A stretch of DNA of 10,316 nt from Pseudobdellovibrio sp. (GTDB lineage Bacteria > Bdellovibrionota > Bdellovibrionia > Bdellovibrionales > Bdellovibrionaceae): the NCBI GenBank assembly GCA_025449725.1, contig JANWIU010000145.1, positions 1 through 10,316 of the forward strand, read 5' to 3'. The notes under the pieces are model-generated. The model did not search any database, was not told where the DNA came from, and saw only the letters and a list, made by a program, of their open reading frames with translations. Below are positions 6,442-10,316 of the stretch, in pieces. The position numbers and the translations under genes are program-made. Each line of letters starts with the position of its first letter. The first letter of the stretch is position 1.

Positions 6442-6446
6442 GGAGG
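6442..6446 (+). promoter_or_regulatory. Ribosome binding site GGAGG that fixes the TadB-like start at GTG 6452
   Basis: A perfect GGAGG lies 5 nt before GTG 6452. The frame stays open back to a TTG at 6368, but no Shine-Dalgarno sequence precedes that codon. An ATG at 6450 overlaps the GTG but is in another frame and gives only a short, unremarkable peptide. Confidence 0.75.
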
Positions 6447-6451
6447 CTCAT

Positions 6452-7201
6452 GTGTTCACGCAACTCTTACTTTCGTTGTTCGGAATCGTTGTTGTTCATC
6501 GAATCTTGTCTCTCTTTGAGAAAGAAGAAGTGTTTGAAGTCAAAAAACTTCGTTACGCTCACATCTTTCTTCAAATTCCTTTAACGTTTCACCTGATTTT
6601 CAAAGATCTAACTGCGTTTAGTACTATCTACATCGGCAGTTTTTTCGTTTTATTGATACTTTCGTCCAAAATAATTGAGATTTTTCGACATAACATGTTC
6701 GAGAAGTTGCATTTGAGTGTGCTTCAACAACTGATTTTGCAAATTTCTGCGGGCCAATCGCCAAAAATGAGCGTTAGAATCGTCATCAATGAGCTTTCAA
6801 ACGCAGAAAAACGTGTTTTCACACCGTTGCAGTTGATTTTGGAAGATACAAGCGCTGTTCAACGCGAAAAATTACCGCCAATAAGCACGCATGAAGGATT
6901 TTTTTACGGAGAGTTGGCGCTGATTTTGAATTCCGGATCACATCTTCGTGAACAGCTCAGTAGTTTTCGAAGACTGTTGTCTCTACAACACAATTTGAGA
7001 CATAAGTCGAGACAAGCATTAGCGCAAAGTAAGGCGCAAGCACTAACTTGCGGAGTGCTTTACATAATCATTTTGATTCTTTCGGTGTGCTTTCTGCAGT
7101 TTGATGTGCGCTCTGTTTCGTTTTTACTTTCTATTACGTTACAATTGGCCGGCATTTACTGCGTGTTCAGCCTTGGCAGAAAGATTTCATGGAAAACATA
7201 G
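6452..7201 (+). CDS. TadB-like inner-membrane protein (T2SSF domain)
   Basis: A 249-residue protein from GTG 6452. There is an N-terminal hydrophobic segment (about 1-18), further hydrophobic segments (about 36-71), a cytosolic helical T2SSF-type region (about 88-195), and two C-terminal membrane segments (about 198-216 and 222-241). The T2SSF signs are LQQLILQISAGQSPKMSVRI, matching the usual hydrophobic-helix/aG-s pattern, and GELALILNSGSHLREQLSSF, matching the second-helix pattern before the membrane anchor. This domain forms the inner-membrane platform of Tad pili and type II secretion systems. Similarity is in pattern only; the protein is divergent and shorter than typical TadB (about 300 aa or more). 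It overlaps the TadC-like gene by 13 bp, so the two are translated together. No TadA ATPase, secretin or pilin gene is in the window. Confidence 0.7.
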   Translation: MFTQLLLSLFGIVVVHRILSLFEKEEVFEVKKLRYAHIFLQIPLTFHLIFKDLTAFSTIYIGSFFVLLILSSKIIEIFRHNMFEKLHLSVLQQLILQISAGQSPKMSVRIVINELSNAEKRVFTPLQLILEDTSAVQREKLPPISTHEGFFYGELALILNSGSHLREQLSSFRRLLSLQHNLRHKSRQALAQSKAQALTCGVLYIIILILSVCFLQFDVRSVSFLLSITLQLAGIYCVFSLGRKISWKT

Positions 7202-7623
7202 CGCCACCCCTCATGTTTCTTTGGGATGTTCTTTGGGCGTTAGAGCGCGGACTGCCGGTGACTCATGGAATCCAAACCTATTTGAGGCGCCATCATTTAA
7301 AAAATGAAAAAAATTCTTTTAAGGATCAAATTGAGATGTGGTGGTCAGCGCGGTTTAACCCTGCAGATAGTGGCAAAAGGAGTGCCACAATGAGTGTTAT
7401 AAGGCGACAGCTTTTAGTAACAGTAGAGCTTGGGTTACAGGGCGAAAGCATTTTAGCGCAATTACGGGCGCTGGAATCAGAACTGCTTCTTAGCTGTGAA
7501 GATGAGATTCAAACGCATGCAGCACTGCTACCATTGAAGATGATGCTTCCCTTGTTCGGTCTGATTTTCCCGTCGTTTTTTATACTTCTGATCGTACCAC
7601 TTCTCAGAATGCTGCAGTTTTAA
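7189..7623 (+). CDS. Short TadC-like inner-membrane protein (T2SSF domain)
   Basis: A 144-residue protein. The helical region WDVLWALERGLPVTHGIQ (about 12-29) and VTVELGLQGESILAQLRAL (78-96) follow the T2SSF pattern. The end, LLPLKMMLPLFGLIFPSF then FILLIVPLL (113-139), is the characteristic TadC C-terminal membrane segment of the lpvkm-lPl-lfifP type. Full TadC is about 300 residues; this covers only the last T2SSF domain plus its anchor, so it may form a split pair with the preceding gene. The ATG at 7189 lies inside the last codons of the TadB-like gene without a strong Shine-Dalgarno sequence, which suggests translational coupling. A later ATG at residue 9 is an alternative start. The absence of the N-terminal half may be natural reduction rather than damage, because the frame is intact. 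Confidence 0.7.
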   Translation: MENIAPPLMFLWDVLWALERGLPVTHGIQTYLRRHHLKNEKNSFKDQIEMWWSARFNPADSGKRSATMSVIRRQLLVTVELGLQGESILAQLRALESELLLSCEDEIQTHAALLPLKMMLPLFGLIFPSFFILLIVPLLRMLQF

Positions 7624-7632
7624 AGATTTATA

Positions 7633-7661
7633 TTGAGAATTGCACTTTCAAACGCTATTTT
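7633..7661 (+). promoter_or_regulatory. Sigma70-like promoter for the 69-aa protein / transsulfuration genes
   Basis: TTGAGA (7633-7638; 5/6), a 17-nt spacer, then TATTTT (7656-7661; 4/6). It sits in the 63-bp gap after the TadC-like gene. A start near 7668 would leave a leader of about 20 nt carrying the AAGGAGG ribosome binding site at 7673-7679. This suggests the downstream genes have their own transcript. Confidence 0.5.
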
Positions 7662-7686
7662 TAAAGGACACTAAGGAGGCCTCTTA

Positions 7687-7896
7687 ATGTCTGTTGCTCA
7701 GAATTCAAGTCAAGATTTACAGGTTTTGGTTAAAGAACTTTCAAAATCCAACCCTGATTCGAAACTGATTAAGACTAAGACAGACATTTTAGGTATTCCT
7801 TACAGCGCAGATTTAATCATTCTCATGTCCGAAGTTTTGGTGTATCTATCCAAAACCGAGACAAAAAAGCCTCGATTTAAAGAAAAACCAGCATGA
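7687..7896 (+). CDS. Unrecognised 69-residue protein, coupled to cystathionine beta-synthase
   Basis: I do not recognise a family. The protein is probably cytosolic and helical: a serine/asparagine-rich start, an amphipathic stretch DLQVLVKELSKS (about 10-21), a second stretch DLIILMSEVLVYLSK (about 42-56), and a lysine/proline-rich tail KKPRFKEKPA. There is no signal peptide and no cysteine. It is clearly translated: AAGGAGG lies 7 nt before ATG 7687, and its TGA overlaps the next gene's ATG in an ATGA. That overlap couples it to the synthase, whose own Shine-Dalgarno sequence is poor. The arrangement hints that it is a partner or regulator of the transsulfuration enzymes, but this rests only on position. 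It could equally act as a leader cistron. Confidence 0.75.
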   Translation: MSVAQNSSQDLQVLVKELSKSNPDSKLIKTKTDILGIPYSADLIILMSEVLVYLSKTETKKPRFKEKPA

Positions 7897-8945
7897 ACTT
7901 AAAAATTTATTCAAATATTCTGGAAACCATCGGCACTACGCCCATGGTACAGATTAATCACGTCGTTAAACCGACTATTCATGAGTACTTCGCTAAAATC
8001 GAATACTTTAATCCGGCCGGATCGGTAAAAGACCGCATCGGGCTTGCGATGATTGAAGCCGCTGAAAAGCGCGGCCAAGTGAAACCGGGTGGAACTATTG
8101 TTGAAGCCACTGCCGGGAATACCGGATTGGCATTGGCTATGGCCGCTGCGGTCAAAGGCTATAAATGTATCTTTGTGCTTCCGGAAAAAATGTCAGAAGA
8201 AAAGCGGGCGATGCTTCGTGCCTACGGTGCGCGGGTTGTCATTACACCGTCCGGAGTAGAACCGACCGATCCTCGAAGCCATTATTCCGTTGCTAAAAAG
8301 ATTTCGGAAAAAATTCCGAACAGTCTTTACACCAGCCAGTTTCATAATCCTGACAATTACGACATTCATTATCAAGTTACCGGCCCTGAAATTTGGAATC
8401 AAATGGACGGCAAGGTGGATATGTTTGTTGCGGGCGTTGGCACGGGCGGAACACTTTCGGGTGTAGGGAAGTATTTGAAAGATCAAAATCCTGAAGCCAA
8501 AGTTATTTGTGCAGACCCGATCGGAAGTATTCTAGGTGATCTTTATTATCAGGGAAAAGTTGTTGAGCCACCGAAACCTTGGAAGGTTGAAGGTGTCGGA
8601 GAAGATATGCTTCCGGATAACTGTCATCTAAAAGTATTTGATGCAGTTGTAAAAGTGGATGATCAGGAATCTTTCGATATGACACGCCGTCTGGTAGTGG
8701 AAGAGGGAATTTGTGTTGGCCCATCCAGTGCATTGATTTTAGTAGCCGCTATGAAATATGCGGAACAAAACTTTAAAAAGCCTGCACGAATTGTGGTTCT
8801 AATGCCTGATTCGGGCAAAGCGTATCTATCTAAAGCCTTTAACGATCAATGGCTAGAAGCCAATGGTTTTATCACTAAAGAACAGCTAAAATCTGCATTC
8901 AATATCGAAATCCGCGCCGAAGAAGAAATGAAAAAATATGTCTAA
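7893..8945 (+). CDS. Cystathionine beta-synthase (PLP fold type II), catalytic core without Bateman domains
   Basis: A 350-residue PLP enzyme that condenses serine (or O-acetylserine) with homocysteine to cystathionine, the first step of reverse transsulfuration. The PLP lysine is Lys46 in FNPAGSVKDRI. TAGNTG at 73-78 is the substrate-binding loop (usually TSGNTG), GVGTGGT at 181-187 binds the PLP phosphate, and PSS at 277-279 provides the serine near the pyridine nitrogen. VEGVGEDMLP at 232-241 and DSGKAYLSKAFNDQW at 306-320 are more like cystathionine beta-synthases than plain cysteine synthases. Many bacterial homologues have about 450 residues with two C-terminal CBS regulatory domains. 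Here only about 25 residues follow the core, so those domains are absent, as in the B. subtilis MccA type. The lyase gene downstream supports the call. A cysteine synthase is the main alternative. Confidence 0.85.
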   Translation: MNLKIYSNILETIGTTPMVQINHVVKPTIHEYFAKIEYFNPAGSVKDRIGLAMIEAAEKRGQVKPGGTIVEATAGNTGLALAMAAAVKGYKCIFVLPEKMSEEKRAMLRAYGARVVITPSGVEPTDPRSHYSVAKKISEKIPNSLYTSQFHNPDNYDIHYQVTGPEIWNQMDGKVDMFVAGVGTGGTLSGVGKYLKDQNPEAKVICADPIGSILGDLYYQGKVVEPPKPWKVEGVGEDMLPDNCHLKVFDAVVKVDDQESFDMTRRLVVEEGICVGPSSALILVAAMKYAEQNFKKPARIVVLMPDSGKAYLSKAFNDQWLEANGFITKEQLKSAFNIEIRAEEEMKKYV

Positions 8946-9021
8946 TTCATCTCGCTCCTTAAAAAAGGTAGCTGGCACTTTTCACTTTCGAAAAACGGAT
9001 CAGAAAAGTTGTGGGCATTAG
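8938..9021 (+). pseudogene. Relic 27-codon frame resembling the N-terminus of the downstream lyase
   Basis: An ATG at 8938 overlaps the synthase stop (ATGTCTAA) and opens a 27-codon frame starting MSNSSRSLKK. The lyase starts MSSSRSLKEK. The shared SSRSLK is encoded at 8947-8964 and 9118-9135. These 18-nt blocks match at 15 positions, and all three differences fall at third codon positions. They lie 171 bp apart, in the same frame. After this block the relic frame enters the inverted-repeat element and meets TAG at 9019. It looks like the former lyase start, separated from its gene by an insertion. Chance similarity of a serine-rich hexapeptide cannot be excluded. Confidence 0.4.
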
Positions 9022-9102
9022 TTAAATTAGAGATCTTTGTTTTTTTATCGATTTGGTACTTAAAAAGTTACGAAAGCTACTTTTAAAAGTGCCAGTCACT
9101 AC
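8968..9102. repeat. 135-bp imperfect inverted-repeat element between synthase and lyase genes
   Basis: The ends pair over about 21 bp. GTAG (8968-8971) pairs with CTAC (9099-9102), then after a 3-nt bulge CTGGCACTTTT (8972-8982) pairs with AAAAGTGCCAG (9085-9095), then CTTTCG (8985-8990) with CGAAAG (9071-9076). A further 12-bp palindrome ACTTTTAAAAGT lies at 9079-9090. The roughly 80-nt middle is AT-rich without an obvious fold. The 3' end touches the GGAGG ribosome binding site of the lyase. It may be a MITE- or REP-like insertion, or a structured RNA leader. It carries no gene and has no terminator-like U-tract. Confidence 0.6.
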
Positions 9103-9107
9103 GGAGG
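9103..9107 (+). promoter_or_regulatory. Ribosome binding site GGAGG that fixes the lyase start at GTG 9112
   Basis: GGAGG (continuing as GGAGGT) lies 4 nt before GTG 9112, directly after the inverted repeat. The alternative in-frame ATG at codon 11 has only an A-rich upstream sequence. The GTG is therefore the likely start, although the conserved fold begins near codon 13. Confidence 0.65.
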
Positions 9108-9111
9108 TACT

Positions 9112-10290
9112 GTGTCATCGTCTCGTTCATTAAAAGAAAAAATGAAATTTTCTACTCGCGCTATTCATGCAGGGCAAGAGCCGGATCCGTCTACGGGCGC
9201 CATCATGACTCCGGTCTATTTAACATCTACTTATGTGCAGGAATCTCCGGGCGTTCATAAAGGCTGGGAGTATGCACGCAGTCAAAACCCTACTCGCAGT
9301 GCTTACGAAAATTGTATGGCGAACCTTGAAAGCGGTAAGTATGGTTTTGCATACGCTTCCGGATGTGCGGCCATGACGACTGTTTTGCACCTATTAAAAA
9401 GCGGCGATCACGTGATTGCTATGGACGATATGTACGGCGGCACTTTCCGTTTATTTGATAAGGTTTTGCGTCATGACGGAATGGAATTTTCTTACACCGA
9501 TTTGACCGTGGTTGAAAACTTCACTAAATCTATCAAGCCCAACACTAAAATGGTGTGGCTGGAAACTCCTACTAATCCGACTTTAAAATTGGTTGATATT
9601 GCAGCCATTGCAAAAATCGCAAAGCAAAAAAATATTTTAGTCGCTGTAGATAACACTTTTATGTCACCGTACTTTCAAAGACCGTTAGAACTGGGTGCAG
9701 ATATCGTTGTGCATTCAGCAACTAAATATATCGGCGGGCACAGCGACATGATCAGCGGGGTGGCAGTTGTGAACGACGCTGCCATTGCTGAGCGCTTGAA
9801 ATTTTTGAGTAAATCAATTGGTGGAATTCAGGGACCTTTTGATTCGTATTTAGCCATTCGAAGCTTAAAGACATTGCCACTTCGAATGAAAGCTCATGCT
9901 GAAAACGCAATGAAAGTGGCAGAATTTTTAGAAAAGCACGCACTAGTCGAAAAAGTATTATACCCGGGTTTAAAATCCCACCCGCAGCACGAATTGGCTA
10001 AACAGCAAATGTCAGGCTTTGGCGGCATGGTAACTTTCTTTATTAAGGGCGGAATCGATGCTTCAAGAAAATTCTTAGAATCTGTACAGGTATTTGCTTT
10101 GGCAGAATCACTTGGTGGAGTTGAGTCTCTTGTTGATCATCCTGCAATTATGACTCACGCATCAGTACCTGCAGATCAAAGAGCCAGCTTGGGAATCGAT
10201 GATTCGCTCATTCGCTTATCAGTCGGCGTTGAAGACATTGAAGACCTGCTTCAGGATTTGAAACAGGCCTTTGATAAAGTTCAGAAGTAA
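9112..10290 (+). CDS. Cystathionine gamma-lyase (Cys/Met metabolism PLP enzyme)
   Basis: A 392-residue fold-type I PLP enzyme of the Cys/Met metabolism family. It is expected to cleave cystathionine to cysteine, 2-oxobutyrate and ammonia, completing reverse transsulfuration after the upstream synthase. The PLP lysine is Lys205 in HSATKYIGGHSD, Asp180 in AVDNTFMSPY contacts the pyridine nitrogen, and Tyr108 in DDMYGGT stacks on PLP. Tyr54 and Arg56 in YARSQNPTR bind the phosphate of the partner subunit. The C-terminal part contains ESLGGVESL, HPAIMTHASVP and IRLSVGVEDIEDLL. Those blocks and ETPTNPTLK resemble human-type cystathionine gamma-lyase closely. The same family includes cystathionine gamma-synthase (MetB) and O-acetylhomoserine sulfhydrylase; the adjacent synthase favours the lyase. 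The start is GTG at 9112. The first 10 residues are a non-conserved, serine-rich leader. Confidence 0.88.
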   Translation: MSSSRSLKEKMKFSTRAIHAGQEPDPSTGAIMTPVYLTSTYVQESPGVHKGWEYARSQNPTRSAYENCMANLESGKYGFAYASGCAAMTTVLHLLKSGDHVIAMDDMYGGTFRLFDKVLRHDGMEFSYTDLTVVENFTKSIKPNTKMVWLETPTNPTLKLVDIAAIAKIAKQKNILVAVDNTFMSPYFQRPLELGADIVVHSATKYIGGHSDMISGVAVVNDAAIAERLKFLSKSIGGIQGPFDSYLAIRSLKTLPLRMKAHAENAMKVAEFLEKHALVEKVLYPGLKSHPQHELAKQQMSGFGGMVTFFIKGGIDASRKFLESVQVFALAESLGGVESLVDHPAIMTHASVPADQRASLGIDDSLIRLSVGVEDIEDLLQDLKQAFDKVQK

Positions 10291-10316
10291 TTTTTAATTT
10301 AAAAAATTATTTTTTG

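Noticed and set aside
6368..6451. TTG start adding 28 residues to the TadB-like protein
   Set aside because: No Shine-Dalgarno sequence precedes TTG 6368, whereas GTG 6452 has a perfect GGAGG at 5 nt.
7673..7685. Palindrome AAGGAGGCCTCTT over the ribosome binding site of the 69-aa gene
   Set aside because: It has no loop, so it cannot fold as an RNA hairpin that hides the site. It may just reflect a Shine-Dalgarno sequence next to CCTC.
9028..9064. Possible lyase promoter (TTGTTT, 17 nt, TTAAAA)
   Set aside because: Only 3/6 matches in each box within an AT-rich run. The lyase is more simply read from the upstream promoter at 7633.
10291..10316. Possible terminator after the lyase (TAATTT/AAATTA followed by T6)
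   Set aside because: The stem is 6 bp and purely A/T, and the window ends right there. The evidence is too weak to call.
1..10316. CRISPR arrays, tRNA or rRNA genes, transposase genes, phage genes
   Set aside because: No regularly spaced repeats, no tRNA-like cloverleaf with CCA end, no rRNA motifs and no transposase or integrase frame were seen on reading both strands.

Overview
The window looks like a piece of a Bdellovibrio-type chromosome (Bdellovibrionota, formerly Deltaproteobacteria), with moderate GC and dense genes. This placement is an inference. It rests on Gram-negative envelope genes (an outer-membrane lipoprotein and a beta-barrel-like protein), a Tad-type secretion gene pair, a TCA-cycle operon of proteobacterial type, and general resemblance. 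No rRNA or other marker is present to confirm it.

Left half, minus strand (positions 1-5175): a tight run of genes transcribed right to left, mdh, sucC, sucD, ndk, an RlmD/TrmA-family RNA methyltransferase, and a TPR lipoprotein resembling the type IV pilus pilotin PilF/PilW. The lipoprotein is cut by the left edge. Gaps are 4-39 bp, so one operon is likely. Malate dehydrogenase and succinyl-CoA synthetase are TCA enzymes, and nucleoside diphosphate kinase redistributes the NTP that succinyl-CoA synthetase makes. The distal genes copy the ndk / RNA methyltransferase / pilF order known from gammaproteobacteria. A strong hairpin lies in the first codons of the methyltransferase.

Middle (5176-6451): a 307-bp divergent intergenic region carries repeated CTCTCAAA motifs and a 10-bp palindrome. 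It is followed by a plus-strand gene for a secreted, outer-membrane-like protein. Convergent to that gene is a tiny minus-strand gene for a 26-residue peptide that is more than half lysine, with its own ribosome binding site and an intrinsic terminator.

Right half, plus strand (6452-10316): two overlapping genes for small, single-domain T2SSF/TadB- and TadC-like inner-membrane proteins, with no secretion ATPase in view. Next comes a good sigma70-like promoter and an unrecognised 69-residue protein whose stop codon overlaps the start of a cystathionine beta-synthase. A cystathionine gamma-lyase follows, so the pair encodes reverse transsulfuration (homocysteine plus serine to cystathionine to cysteine).

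The junction between these two enzymes is the oddest part of the window. A 135-bp imperfect inverted repeat ends directly against the lyase ribosome binding site. It is flanked by what looks like a diverged duplicate of the lyase N-terminal codons overlapping the synthase stop codon, as if an element had been inserted between two formerly overlapping genes. No CRISPR array, tRNA, rRNA or transposase gene was seen.
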